64,000 nt of DNA. It comes from Streptomyces lasiicapitis. Lineage in GTDB: Bacteria; Actinomycetota; Actinomycetes; Streptomycetales; Streptomycetaceae. Under the pieces are notes generated by a model. It did no database searches. It was given only the letters and a program-made list of their open reading frames with translations, and had not been told where the DNA came from. Below are positions 45,821-58,380 of this stretch, piece by piece. How positions within the stretch are numbered: position 1 is the first letter of the stretch; every line of letters begins with the position of its first letter. Position numbers and translations under genes: made by a program. The DNA lies in NCBI RefSeq assembly GCF_014646335.1, contig NZ_BMNG01000012.1:268809-332808 (forward strand), written 5' to 3'.

Positions 45821-46723
45821 TCAGCGCGGGTTGCCGCCGTCGGCGTTCGGGCCGGTGTAGTCCTCGCCGTAGGCGCCCTTGGCGGGGCGGCGGCGCCGCA
45901 TGGGCGGCTCGACGCCGTCCGCGAGGCGGCGGGCGGTGAGGAGGAAGCCGGTGTGGCCGATCATGCGGTGGTCCGGGCGGACGGCCAGGCCCTCGATGTG
46001 CCAGTTGCGGATCATCGATTCCCAGGCGGTCGGCTCGTTGAAGCCGCCGATCTCGCGGATCGACTCGACGGTGCGGGCGAGCTGCGTGGTCGTGGCGACG
46101 TACGCGCACAGGATGCCGCCGGGCACCAGGGCCTTGGAGACGGCCTCCAGGCACTCCCAGGGGGCCAGCATGTCGAGGATGACGCGGTCGACCTCGGTGT
46201 CGGACAGGTTGTCCTGGAGGTCGCCGACGGTGAGCTGCCAGGCGGGGTGCGGACCGCCGAAGTAGCGCTCCACGTTCTGCTGGGCGATCTCGGCGAAGTC
46301 CTCGCGGCGCTCGTAGGAGTGCAGCATCCCGTGGTCGCCGATGGCGCGCAGCAGGAAGGCGCTGAGCGAGCCGGAGCCCACACCCGCTTCCACGACGCGC
46401 GCGCCGGGGAAGATGTCGGCGAAGGCCAGGATCTGCCCCGCGTCCTTGGGGTAGACCACGGCGGCGCCGCGGGGCATGGACAGGACGTAGTCGGGGAGCA
46501 GGGGACGCAGCGCGAGGTAGGCGACGTTCCCCGTGGTGCGGACAACACTGCCCTCGGGTGCGCCGATCAGCTCGTCGTGGGGGAAGGAACCCTTGTGGGT
46601 GTGGAAATTCTTCCCGGCCTCGAGCGTGAACGTGTAGTGGCGTCCCTTGGGGTCGGTGAGCTGGACCTGGTCCCCGACCTTGAAGGGCCCGCGTCGGCGG
46701 GCGGCACCGGTCGGTTCGGACAT
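45821..46723 (-). CDS. trmI: tRNA (adenine-58-N1)-methyltransferase TrmI
   Basis: A 300-residue class I methyltransferase. GPFKVGDQVQLTDPKGRHYTF is the N-terminal barrel, VVEAGVGSGSLSAFLLRAIG the SAM motif I, and VDRVILDMLAPWECLE the catalytic Asp/motif IV. It makes m1A58 in the T loop of tRNA. Start ATG 46723. The C-terminal ~30 residues are charged and variable, as usual in actinobacteria. The M50 protease gene lies upstream in the same direction, ~70 bp off. Confidence 0.95.
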   Translation of the reverse strand: MSEPTGAARRRGPFKVGDQVQLTDPKGRHYTFTLEAGKNFHTHKGSFPHDELIGAPEGSVVRTTGNVAYLALRPLLPDYVLSMPRGAAVVYPKDAGQILAFADIFPGARVVEAGVGSGSLSAFLLRAIGDHGMLHSYERREDFAEIAQQNVERYFGGPHPAWQLTVGDLQDNLSDTEVDRVILDMLAPWECLEAVSKALVPGGILCAYVATTTQLARTVESIREIGGFNEPTAWESMIRNWHIEGLAVRPDHRMIGHTGFLLTARRLADGVEPPMRRRRPAKGAYGEDYTGPNADGGNPR

Positions 46724-46791
46724 GTGACCAGCCTACCGGCCGTGGCGGGGGCCGCCGACCACCGTGTCGGGGCGGCGGCCGCCGCGGCCGG

Positions 46792-48339
46792 TCAGTTCGG
46801 CCTCGCCATGGCCTTGACGAAGGCGCGCTCGACGTCGGCGGCGGACAGGACGCCGTAGATCTCTCCGGAGGTCTCGACGACGAGGTACTCGGTGGCGGGG
46901 GTGGAGCGGAGCCGGTCGAGGAGTTCCTCGCCGGCCAGCTCCGCCGGGATGCGCATGCCTTCGGTGATGTCGTGGGCGAGGCCGCTGACGGCGACCCAGG
47001 GGCGGCGGTGCTCGGGGACGCCGACGATCGCGGCCTCGCGGACCACCGACAGCGGGTCGCCGTCGGCGTCGACGACGACCAGGGCGCGGGCGCCCGCCGC
47101 GTTGGCGCGGCGCAGGGCCTCGGAGAGCGGGGTGTCGGTCTCCACGGGCACGGCGCGCCGGGTGAGCGCGCGGGCGCGCAGTTCGGGCAGGTGCTCGCGC
47201 AGGCGGGCCATGCGCAGGCTGTTGCCGGCGCCCGTCCAGATGATGGCGGCCAGGATCGCGGCGAGCAGGGCGTCGGTGACGGTGTCCATGCCGCCGATGT
47301 CCTGGGTGTCGCCGCCGAGGGCGCCGGAGTGGTTGAGGATCGGCAGACCGACGAGCACGGAGATGGCGAGCGCGCGGCCGACCCAGGCGGCGGCGATGGT
47401 GCCGCTCATGGGCTTGCCGGTGATCTTCCAGACGACGGCGCGGAGCATGCGGCCGCCGTCGAGCGGGAGGCCGGGCAGGAGGTTGAAGGCGGCGACGATG
47501 AGGTTGGAGATCATCAGTCCGGCGAGCAGTACGCCCGGTACGGTGCCGGGCTCGACCGCTTGCATGCCCGCGTAGAAGAGGCCCGCGAGGACGAGGGAGA
47601 GCAGCGGTCCGACGAAGGCGAGCACGAACTCGCGTCCCGGGGTCTCGCTCTCCTTCTCGATCTCGCTGACGCCGCCGAAGAACTGGAGCTGGATGCGGCG
47701 CACCGGCAGTTTGAACCGCAGCGCGGCGACGGTGTGGGCCAGCTCGTGCACGAGCACGGAGGCGTAGAAGGCGACCGCGAAGAACAGTGACACGAGATAG
47801 CGGACGCCGCCCAGCTCGGGCAGCACGCGGTCGAGCTGCCCGCCGAACACCCAGGTGATCAGCGCGGCGACCAGGAACCAGCTCGGCGCGACGTACACGG
47901 GCACGCCGAAGGGCCGCCCCATGAGCAGACCGCCGCCGGGGTTCTTGGGCTCTTCCTTGATGGGCTCACCGGAGTGGTGGGCGTGGGCGCGCACGGGCGG
48001 GGCGGTCTCGGGGCGCTCCGCGGCGCCGTCTCCGTCCGTGGGGTGCTCTTTGCGTACGGAGACGGGGGTGCCGACGCGTGCGGGCGCGGCGTCGTCCGCG
48101 GGGGCTGTGGGCGTGCCCGGCGTCGCGCCGGGGTCTTCGCCGGCGCCGCGGTCGGGTTCGGGGCTCTTTGGGCTTGTCGTGCTTGCCGCGCTTGTCGTGC
48201 TTGATTGGCTTTCAGAGGGGCGGGGGTCGTCGTCGGTGCGCTGGTCGGGCGCGGGCCGGGACGTGCCGGGCGGCGCGTCCTCCGCCCGGGCGGGCGCGTG
48301 CTCGGACTGCGGCCTGCCGCTGCCGCCGCTTTCGTCCAC
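46792..48339 (-). CDS. Site-2 protease (M50 family) with CBS domains
   Basis: A 515-residue intramembrane metalloprotease. After a ~140-residue disordered, acidic N-terminal region come six or so spans with the zinc motif VLVHELAHTVAAL and the third ligand in NLLPGLPLDGGRML. A pair of CBS units follows (residues ~385-515: PLSEALRRANAAGARALVVVDADGDPLSV and EYLVVETSGEIYGVLSAADV in part). GTG 48339 (VDESGGSG) has GAGGGG 5 nt upstream; a GTG at 48390 is less likely. The CBS pair suggests control by a nucleotide. Substrate unknown; anti-sigma factors are typical of the family. Confidence 0.92.
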   Translation of the reverse strand: MDESGGSGRPQSEHAPARAEDAPPGTSRPAPDQRTDDDPRPSESQSSTTSAASTTSPKSPEPDRGAGEDPGATPGTPTAPADDAAPARVGTPVSVRKEHPTDGDGAAERPETAPPVRAHAHHSGEPIKEEPKNPGGGLLMGRPFGVPVYVAPSWFLVAALITWVFGGQLDRVLPELGGVRYLVSLFFAVAFYASVLVHELAHTVAALRFKLPVRRIQLQFFGGVSEIEKESETPGREFVLAFVGPLLSLVLAGLFYAGMQAVEPGTVPGVLLAGLMISNLIVAAFNLLPGLPLDGGRMLRAVVWKITGKPMSGTIAAAWVGRALAISVLVGLPILNHSGALGGDTQDIGGMDTVTDALLAAILAAIIWTGAGNSLRMARLREHLPELRARALTRRAVPVETDTPLSEALRRANAAGARALVVVDADGDPLSVVREAAIVGVPEHRRPWVAVSGLAHDITEGMRIPAELAGEELLDRLRSTPATEYLVVETSGEIYGVLSAADVERAFVKAMARPN

Positions 48340-48469
48340 GATGTCCCCTCGTTCGAAGCGTCCCCCGCTCCTGCCTGTCGCGCGGTACACGCACGATCAT
48401 GCAGGGCGAGAGGGTCTGTCGTCGATGGTATGCGGCCGTTGTCAGTGGCGGGTCGTAGGGTCTGTCCTC

Positions 48470-49351
48470 ATGGAAACCAGGACCGACGACGTCAAGGTGG
48501 CCGCGCGCCCGGCCTCCCTGTCGCCCTCGCGCGCGAGCGACTTCATGCAGTGCCCGCTGCTGTATCGCTTCCGGGTGATCGACAAGCTCCCGGAGAAGCC
48601 GAGCGAGGCCGCGACACGGGGCACGTTGGTCCACGCTGTCCTGGAGAGACTCTTCGACGCGCCCGCGACGGAGCGCACGGCGCCCCGGGCCAAGGCGCTC
48701 GTCCCCGGCCAGTGGGACCGCCTGCGCGAGGCCAAGCCGGAGCTGGCCGAGCTGTTCGCCGACGACGGCGCGGGCGAGCGCGTGGCCCAGTGGCTCGCCG
48801 ACGCGGAGAAGCTGGTCGAGCGGTGGTTCACGCTGGAGGACCCCACGCGCCTGGAGCCCGCCGAGCGGGAGCTGTTCGTGGAGGCCGAGCTGGCCTCGGG
48901 CCTGAAGCTGCGCGGCATCATCGACCGGGTCGACGTCGCCCCCACCGGCGAGGTCCGCATCGTCGACTACAAGACCGGCAAGGCCCCCCGCCCCGAGTAC
49001 GCGGAGGGCGCCCTGTTCCAGATGAAGTTCTACGCCCTCGTGGTGTGGCGCCTGAAGGGCCTGATCCCGCGCCGCCTCCAGCTCGTCTATCTCGGCAGCG
49101 GCGACGTGATCACGTACGACCCGGTCCAGGCGGACCTGGAGCGGGTCGAGCGCAAGCTGCTCGCGCTGTGGGAGGCCATCGTCCTCGCGACGGAGACGGG
49201 CGAGTGGCGGCCGCGCCCGACGAAGCTGTGCGGCTGGTGCGACCACCAGGCGGTCTGTCCGGAATTCGGCGGCACTCCCCCGCCGTATCCGCTTCCGGTG
49301 AGGGCGCCGGAGTCGGGCGCCGACGAGCAGGGCAGAATGGGCCCGGGCTAG
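48470..49351 (+). CDS. RecB-family PD-(D/E)XK nuclease with Cys cluster
   Basis: A 293-residue stand-alone nuclease of the Cas4/AddB-like branch. ATRGTLVHAVLERLF has the N-terminal His, LRGIIDRVDVA and RIVDYKTGKAP carry the D-x(n)-D-x-K site, and QMKFYALVVWRL is motif IV. Cys28 (FMQCPLLYRF) with Cys254, Cys257 and Cys263 (CGWCDHQAVC) should bind a 4Fe-4S cluster. Start ATG 48470. It is divergent from the M50 protease and 15 bp upstream of a response-regulator gene. Probably a DNA-repair exonuclease. Confidence 0.9.
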   Translation: METRTDDVKVAARPASLSPSRASDFMQCPLLYRFRVIDKLPEKPSEAATRGTLVHAVLERLFDAPATERTAPRAKALVPGQWDRLREAKPELAELFADDGAGERVAQWLADAEKLVERWFTLEDPTRLEPAERELFVEAELASGLKLRGIIDRVDVAPTGEVRIVDYKTGKAPRPEYAEGALFQMKFYALVVWRLKGLIPRRLQLVYLGSGDVITYDPVQADLERVERKLLALWEAIVLATETGEWRPRPTKLCGWCDHQAVCPEFGGTPPPYPLPVRAPESGADEQGRMGPG

Positions 49352-49366
49352 GCGAAGGAGAGTTAC

Positions 49367-50038
49367 GTGGCCATCCGCGTCCTATTGGTCGACGACCAGC
49401 CGCTGCTGCGCACGGGTTTCCGGATGATTCTGGAGGCCGAGCAGGACATCGCGGTCGTCGGCGAGGCCGGAGACGGCCTGCAGGCTCTGGATCAGGTGCG
49501 GGCGCTGCAGCCCGACGTGGTCCTCATGGATATCCGTATGCCCCGGATGGACGGGGTCGAGGCCACCCGGCAGATCACCGGACCCGGCCGGGACGGTCCG
49601 GCGAAGGTGCTCGTCCTGACCACCTTCGACCTCGATGAGTACGTGGTGGAGGCGCTGCGCGCGGGAGCCAGCGGGTTCCTGCTGAAGGACGCGCCGGCGA
49701 ACGAGCTGGTGCAGGCCATCCGCGTGGTCGCCGCGGGCGAGGCGATGCTCGCGCCGAGCATCACGCGGCGGCTGCTCGACAAGTACGCGGGGCATCTGCC
49801 GTCCGGCGACGAGCCCGTGCCCGACACGCTGCACACGCTGACCGAGCGTGAGGTCGAGGTCCTGAAGCTGGTGGCGCGCGGCCTGTCCAACGCGGAGATC
49901 GCCGCGGACCTGTTCGTCAGCGAGACCACGGTGAAGACGCACGTGGGGCACGTCCTGACGAAGCTCGGCCTGCGCGACCGGGTGCAGGCGGCGGTGTACG
50001 CGTACGAGAGCGGGCTGGTCCGGCCCGGCGCGCAGTAG
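49367..50038 (+). CDS. Orphan NarL/LuxR-type response regulator
   Basis: A 223-residue regulator. Receiver: VLLVDDQPLLRTGFRMIL with the acidic pair, Asp55 in VLMDIRMPRMDG, and LLKDAP with the conserved Lys; the LuxR helix-turn-helix is LTEREVEVLKLVARGLSNAEIA. GTG 49367 has AAGGAG 8 nt upstream and 15 bp separates it from the nuclease gene. No histidine kinase gene lies next to it, so it is either orphan or served in trans. A bidirectional terminator follows. Confidence 0.93.
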   Translation: MAIRVLLVDDQPLLRTGFRMILEAEQDIAVVGEAGDGLQALDQVRALQPDVVLMDIRMPRMDGVEATRQITGPGRDGPAKVLVLTTFDLDEYVVEALRAGASGFLLKDAPANELVQAIRVVAAGEAMLAPSITRRLLDKYAGHLPSGDEPVPDTLHTLTEREVEVLKLVARGLSNAEIAADLFVSETTVKTHVGHVLTKLGLRDRVQAAVYAYESGLVRPGAQ

Positions 50039-50068
50039 CCCAGCTGCCCACAGCGGGGACCAGACAAC

Positions 50069-50106
50069 AGGAGGGGCGGTATCCCGTGCGGGATACCGCC
50101 CCTCCT
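50069..50106. terminator. Perfect 17-bp bidirectional stem-loop
   Basis: Bases 50069-50085 pair perfectly with 50090-50106 around GTGC; it lies 30 bp past the response regulator and 25 bp past the converging lipoprotein gene. Confidence 0.9.
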
Positions 50107-50130
50107 TGCGTGCTCGGCCCGTGGCGGGCG

Positions 50131-51711
50131 TCAGCCCTTGCTGATCTCCCAGAAGCGGAACACCGTCGACGCGTCCAGGCAGTTCTCCAGGCCGTAGACG
50201 TTCTCGCGGGCGACCGCGTACTGCTTGGCCTGCCAGACCGGGATGATCGGAAGCTCGTCGGCGACTATGTCCTGGAGCTTGCCGTAGTCCGTGTCGGTCG
50301 AGGTGCGGTCGCTCTGCGCGGCCGTGTTCGGGATGATCTTCCCGGTGATGGCGTCGTTCTTGTAGTGGTTCAGCAGGACGTTGTCCTTGCCGAAGAACGG
50401 CTGCGTGAAGTTGTCCGGGTCCGGGTAGTCCGGCACCCAGCCCTTGACGTAGACGCCGTACTTCCCGGCCTTGATGTCCTTCTCGTACTGCTCGAACTCG
50501 ACGGACTTCACGTCGACCTCGAACAGGCCGCTGGCGTTGAGCTGCTTGGCTATCGCGCGCAGCTCGTCGTCGGTGTTGGGGCCGTAGCGGGACGGCGTGG
50601 ACCACAGCGTCAGCTTGGCCTTGCCGTTGACTCCGGCCTCGCGCAGCGCGGAGACGGCCTTGTCGCGCTGCGGGCGGGCGCCGTAGGTGTCGAAGAAGGC
50701 GGTGTTGTGGCCGCCGATGCCGGCTGGGACGATCGAGTACAGCGGCGTGGCCGTGCCCTGGTACACCTCGTCGACGAGCGCCTCACGGTCGAGCAGGTAG
50801 GCGAAGGCCTTGCGGACCCCGGCCTTGCCGGCCATCGGGTCCTTCATGTTGAAGACCAGGTGCTGCACCTCGGCGCTGGTGCCCTCGACGACCTCCATCT
50901 TCTGATCGGAGGTGTTCTTCTCGATGTCGTCGATGTCCCCGGCGGCCAGGCCTCGGTAGGCGACGTCGACCTCGTGGTCGGTGATCGCCTTCTTCAGGCC
51001 CTTGCGGTCGCCGTGGAAGAAGCGCAGGGTCACGCCGTCGTTGCGGGTCTTGGCGGTGCCCTTGTACCCGGAGTTGACGGAGAAGTCCGCCTCGTCCTTG
51101 TCGAACGAGTCGAGCTTGTACGGCCCGGAGCCCACGGCCTCGCTGTCCGTGCGGAGCTTGTCCTTGGGGTACTCGCGGTGGTCGACGATGGAGCCGGCAC
51201 CGGAGGCGATCTTGCTGGGGAAGGTCGCGTCGGGGGACTTCAGCTTGAACACGACCGTCTTGGCGTCCGGCGTCTCGACCTTGTCGAGCATCGCGAACAT
51301 GGGCGCGGGGCCCGCGTCGTCGTTGATCTTCAGCACGCGGTCGAAGGAGTACTTGACGTCCTTCGAGGTGAGCTCGTTGCCGTTGCTGAACTTCAGGCCG
51401 TCCCGCAGCGTGCAGGTGAAGACCTTGGTCTGCTGGTCGGTGAAGCCGCACTTGCGGGCGGCCTCGGGCTCCGGCTCGGTGGCCCCCTTGGGGAAGCTCA
51501 GGAGCGATTGGAAGACGTTGTTGAACAGCAGCCATGAGCCCGGGTCGTAGCCGGCAGCGGGGTCGGTGGCGAGGACGTCGTCGGACATCCCCACCACCAC
51601 GGAGTCGCTGTCCGAGGCGGAACCGCCGGACTCCGATCCGCAGCCGGTCAGCAGGGTCGCGGCCAGGCCCGAGGTAAGGGGCAGGGCCAGCCACTGGTTG
51701 CGCATTTTCAC
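50131..51711 (-). CDS. Oligopeptide-binding ABC lipoprotein (copy 2)
   Basis: A 526-residue SBP_bac_5 lipoprotein. The signal MRNQWLALPLTSGLAATLLTGC ends in a lipobox (residues in part), and the mature fold shows LKFSNGNELTSKDVKYSFDRV, GSGPYKLDSF and YVKGWVPDYPDPDN. GTG 51711 has AAGG 7 nt before it. It is a close paralogue of the gene just upstream (51754-53361). No permease or ATPase gene is nearby, so it relies on a transporter in trans or acts in signalling. Confidence 0.9.
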   Translation of the reverse strand: MKMRNQWLALPLTSGLAATLLTGCGSESGGSASDSDSVVVGMSDDVLATDPAAGYDPGSWLLFNNVFQSLLSFPKGATEPEPEAARKCGFTDQQTKVFTCTLRDGLKFSNGNELTSKDVKYSFDRVLKINDDAGPAPMFAMLDKVETPDAKTVVFKLKSPDATFPSKIASGAGSIVDHREYPKDKLRTDSEAVGSGPYKLDSFDKDEADFSVNSGYKGTAKTRNDGVTLRFFHGDRKGLKKAITDHEVDVAYRGLAAGDIDDIEKNTSDQKMEVVEGTSAEVQHLVFNMKDPMAGKAGVRKAFAYLLDREALVDEVYQGTATPLYSIVPAGIGGHNTAFFDTYGARPQRDKAVSALREAGVNGKAKLTLWSTPSRYGPNTDDELRAIAKQLNASGLFEVDVKSVEFEQYEKDIKAGKYGVYVKGWVPDYPDPDNFTQPFFGKDNVLLNHYKNDAITGKIIPNTAAQSDRTSTDTDYGKLQDIVADELPIIPVWQAKQYAVARENVYGLENCLDASTVFRFWEISKG

Positions 51712-51753
51712 TTGCGTGCCTTGTCGTTGTTGCGTACTCGGGTGCGGCGCCGG

Positions 51754-53361
51754 TCAGTCGCTCACACCGCGGGCGAGCTCCCACAGCTGCAGGTTCGAAG
51801 CGGAGTTGAGAGCCCACTCGACACCCGTGATGTCGTCACGGGCGGCGATGTACTGCTTGCCCTGCCACAGCGGGAGCACCGGGACGTCCTCGGCGACGAT
51901 GTCCTGGATCTTCTCGATGCTCTTGCTCGCGCTGAGGCGGTCGGCCTCGCGGCGGGAGGTGGGGATCAGTTCGTCGTTGATGGTGCTGTTGCGGTAGGGC
52001 GAGCCGAGGAAGTTGTCCTCGTCGAGGAACGGCGCGAGGAAGTTGTCGGCGTCGGGGAAGTCCGGGAACCAGCCCATGCCGTACACGTCGTACTTGCCCT
52101 CGCGCTCCGCCGGGCGGAAGGTGTTCCAGATCTCGCCCTTGATCTTCACGTTGAAGAGTCCGCTGGCGTTCAGCTGCTGCTGAAGCGTCTCGAACTCCTT
52201 CTTCGTGGCGGGGCCGTAGTGGTCGGTGGTGTAGTGCATCGTCAGCTTGACGGGCTTGTTGATGCCCGCGTCGCCGAGGATCGACTTGGCCTTCTTCGGG
52301 TCCGGCTGCTCGTACTTGTTGAAGAACGAGTTGGAGTGGCCCGTGATGGTGGTCGGCACCAGCGAGTACAGCGGGTCGGCCGTCGCGCCGTAGACGCCGC
52401 TCGCGAGCGCGCCGCGGTCGACGATCTGCGCCATGGCCTGGCGGACGGCCTTGTCCTTGACGGTCGGCGCGTTCGTGTTGAAGGCGAGGTAGCGGATCTC
52501 CAGGCCGGGCATCTCGACGAGGTCGATGTCCTTGCCGGGGCTCTCGTCGAGCTTCTTGATCTGCTGCGGCGACATGGTGCGGGTCATCAGGTCGATGTCG
52601 CCGCTGTCGAGCGCCTTGCCCATGCCGTTGGCGTTCACGAAGGTGCGCAGCTCGACCTTGTCGTTCTCCGGCGTGAACGAACCCTTGTAGTTGGGGTTCT
52701 TGGAGAACACCGCCTTGACGAGCTGGTCGCCCTTCACTTCCTGCTTGACGGTGTAGGGCCCGGAGCCGTCCACCTCGAAGCCGTCACGCAGCTTCTTCTT
52801 GCTGTAGTGATCGGAGCTGATGATGCCCGCGGTCGGCGTGGCGAGCTTGTACGGGAACGTCGCGTCCGGGCTCTTGAGGTGGAAGACGATGCCGCGGTCG
52901 CCCTGGACCTCGATGGTCTCCACGTTCGCCACCAGGCCGTTGGAGCCGGACGGGTTGGCCATCTTCATGTCGCGGACGCGCTCGATGGAGAACTTCACAT
53001 CGGCGGCGGTCAGCGCCTTGCCGTCGGCGAACTTCAGGTCCTTGCGCAGGGTGCAGGCGTACCGCTCGTTGCCGGTGTCGGTGAAGCCGCACTTCTGCGC
53101 GGCCTCCGGCTCCGGCTCGCCGCCCCCGCGCGGCAGTGCCATGAGGGTCTGCAGCGTCTGCCGCAGCACGTTCCAGGTTCCGGCGTCGTAGGAGTACGCC
53201 GGGTCGAAGGGAGCCGGGACCTCCTTCGATACGGCGAACCGGTCCGTGGTGCCCACCGCGATGGGGCCGTCGCCGTCCCCGCTGCCCGAACCGCCACACG
53301 CGGCGAGCGTGGGGGCGAGCAGACCTATGAGGGCCGGCAGCACCAAAGTCTTGCGGTTCAT
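51754..53361 (-). CDS. Oligopeptide-binding ABC lipoprotein (copy 1)
   Basis: A 535-residue SBP_bac_5 lipoprotein. MNRKTLVLPALIGLLAP then TLAACGG gives signal and lipobox. LKFADGKALTAADVKFSIERV, GSGPYTVKQEV and YGMGWFPDFPDADN correspond to the same points in copy 2, 42 bp downstream. ATG 53361 with GGAGAA 8 nt upstream. The two probably form one unit that arose by tandem duplication. Confidence 0.92.
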   Translation of the reverse strand: MNRKTLVLPALIGLLAPTLAACGGSGSGDGDGPIAVGTTDRFAVSKEVPAPFDPAYSYDAGTWNVLRQTLQTLMALPRGGGEPEPEAAQKCGFTDTGNERYACTLRKDLKFADGKALTAADVKFSIERVRDMKMANPSGSNGLVANVETIEVQGDRGIVFHLKSPDATFPYKLATPTAGIISSDHYSKKKLRDGFEVDGSGPYTVKQEVKGDQLVKAVFSKNPNYKGSFTPENDKVELRTFVNANGMGKALDSGDIDLMTRTMSPQQIKKLDESPGKDIDLVEMPGLEIRYLAFNTNAPTVKDKAVRQAMAQIVDRGALASGVYGATADPLYSLVPTTITGHSNSFFNKYEQPDPKKAKSILGDAGINKPVKLTMHYTTDHYGPATKKEFETLQQQLNASGLFNVKIKGEIWNTFRPAEREGKYDVYGMGWFPDFPDADNFLAPFLDEDNFLGSPYRNSTINDELIPTSRREADRLSASKSIEKIQDIVAEDVPVLPLWQGKQYIAARDDITGVEWALNSASNLQLWELARGVSD

Positions 53362-53723
53362 GCTGGACGTTCTCCAGAGCTCTTGGTCCCGTGTTTTCCG
53401 GCAACGGCGGGGTGGGGTTGATGGGGCACGGGGGGGGTGGGGCGATGTTCTCGCGACGAGATTAGTCCGCACCACCAGGGGCGCTGGAGGAGACCGGAGT
53501 TGGGGTTCCATCACGCAGTGATACGGGGCGTGGACACACCGATAACCCGACACCGGAAGGTTTCGTGCACGGGCGGCCCAATCGGGACACAAGGGCATGA
53601 CCCCTTGTGGGGGTAAGGGCTCTCCTGCACAGGATCGAATACCTGTCGACCCTCTTCGACGTGGGAAACGTCACACTTTCAACTTGCCGTGGGGCCAGGG
53701 CATTTCGGCCACCACAGGCCGGT
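53362..53723. other. 362-bp gene-free region
   Basis: Holds the promoter of the two binding-protein genes, a G8 run near 53430 and a weak hairpin (listed separately). No convincing small gene or RNA was seen. Confidence 0.6.
53589..53608 (-). terminator. Weak hairpin after the HAD gene
   Basis: ACAAGGG (53589-53595) pairs with CCCTTGT (53602-53608) over a 6-nt loop, 116 bp beyond the HAD stop; may be incidental. Confidence 0.35.
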
Positions 53724-54419
53724 TCAGGCGCCCATCAGGCCGTGCAGGAAGCGCAGGTCGACGTGTTCGAGGGAGGACACGACGGTGCGGCCCGCGGCCG
53801 GGGCGATGGGCGCGACGGACGGCACGGCCACCACGCGGCAGCCCGCGGCCTCGGCGGCGGCCACTCCGGTCGCGGTGTCCTCGATGACGGCGCAGCGGGC
53901 CGGGTCGGCGCCCAGGCGGGAGGCGGCAAGGAGATAGGGGTCGGGGTGCGGCTTGGTGCGGGGCACCTCGTCGCCCGCCACCGTCAGCTGGAAGTGGTGG
54001 GCGCCGATGGAGTTCAGGACGCGGTCGATGATGCGCCGGTGCGAGGCCGAGACGAGTGCCGTCGGCACCTCGTGGACGGCGAGTTCGGCGAGGAGTCTCG
54101 CGGCGCCCGGCATCAGGGGCAGGGCGCGGCCGATGCGGTCCTCGAAGCCGTCGTTGAGCAGGACGGTCAGTTCGGGGACCGTGATGTCGGCGCCGGTGGC
54201 CTCGATGAGGAAGCCCGCGCTGCGGGTCATGGGCCCGCCGACCACGACGTCCTTCCAGGACTCGTCGAGCGCGTGCCCGAGCGCGGCGAAGACCTCCACC
54301 TCGGCGTCCCACCAGAAGCCCTCGGTGTCGACGAGCGTTCCGTCCATGTCGAGGAGAACGGCCTGCAGGGCGGAGCCTTCGGCCGTTCGGGTACCGAGCG
54401 CGGGAACCGTACTGGTCAC
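53724..54419 (-). CDS. HAD-family hydrolase (beta-phosphoglucomutase-like)
   Basis: A 231-residue cytosolic HAD subfamily IA protein. AVLLDMDGTLVDTEGFWWDAE carries the nucleophile Asp and general acid Asp, LVSASHRRIIDRVL motif II, and KPHPDPYLLAASRLG with CAVIEDTATGVAAAEAAG motifs III and IV. GTG 54419 has GGAGG upstream. It lies 140 bp after metH, beyond a terminator. Substrate, a phosphorylated sugar or similar, unknown. Confidence 0.9.
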   Translation of the reverse strand: MTSTVPALGTRTAEGSALQAVLLDMDGTLVDTEGFWWDAEVEVFAALGHALDESWKDVVVGGPMTRSAGFLIEATGADITVPELTVLLNDGFEDRIGRALPLMPGAARLLAELAVHEVPTALVSASHRRIIDRVLNSIGAHHFQLTVAGDEVPRTKPHPDPYLLAASRLGADPARCAVIEDTATGVAAAEAAGCRVVAVPSVAPIAPAAGRTVVSSLEHVDLRFLHGLMGA

Positions 54420-54445
54420 GGGCACACCTCCATGAAGGGACGAGA

Positions 54446-54473
54446 AGGCCGGCCCCCCGAGGGGGACCGGCCT
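54446..54473 (-). terminator. Stem-loop after metH
   Basis: AGGCCGG and CCGGCCT flank a C6/G5 inner stem with a very short loop, 86 bp past the metH stop and 27 bp before the HAD start. Confidence 0.7.
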
Positions 54474-54558
54474 GAGCTGGACAGACCAGTGTACGACTGC
54501 CCGGATCAAAGCGCTGCTGGATATCGCCGCGACCGCGGCGGCCGACTCAGCGGGCGAC

Positions 54559-58089
<3,531 letters not shown>

Positions 58090-58125
58090 GAATGAGCTCC
58101 CTGGAGTGCGACGGCTGTCGGCTTT

Positions 58126-58146
58126 GCGGGTTCCTCAGGGACCCGC
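58126..58146 (-). promoter_or_regulatory. Hairpin in the metH 5' leader
   Basis: GCGGGT and ACCCGC, with an inner CC/GG, can form a 21-nt hairpin 37 bp upstream of the metH start. No B12 box or other riboswitch core was found, so function is unclear. Confidence 0.35.
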
Positions 58147-58298
58147 ACTCGGCCAGGGTAGCCGGGACCCCCCTCCGGCGGTGAGAGCGTCCCAGCGGGC
58201 GGACGCGCAGATGGGTGGCCGGAAGTCGTCGTACGGCCGTACGGGACGGGAAACGCCGCGTACGCACCCTTAGCCAGAGGTCGGCAACGACCGATAGT

Positions 58299-58315
58299 GT
58301 TCAGCATTGTCGAAC
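58299..58315 (+). promoter_or_regulatory. Candidate GylR operator at the gylR promoter
   Basis: GTTCAGCATTGTCGAAC has GTTC/GAAC ends and differs at 2 of 17 positions from an element before glpF (59281-59297). It lies just after a possible -10 (TAGTGT, 58295-58300), placing it over the start of transcription of gylR. Confidence 0.6.
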
Positions 58316-58380
58316 GGTGAAGACGTTCTTGAGTTCGCTGCGGACTGTGTGCGCGGCACGGGATGGAGGACAGGGCTGCG

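Noticed and set aside
53430..53437. G8 run before the binding-protein genes as a phase-variation site
   Set aside because: Shorter than the G10 run near cvnA and about 70 bp from the start; too common in this GC-rich genome to stand out.
58090..58380. Cobalamin or SAM/SAH riboswitch before metH
   Set aside because: I could find neither a B12-box-like core nor the conserved SAH or SAM motifs; only a simple hairpin is visible. A covariance-model search would settle it.
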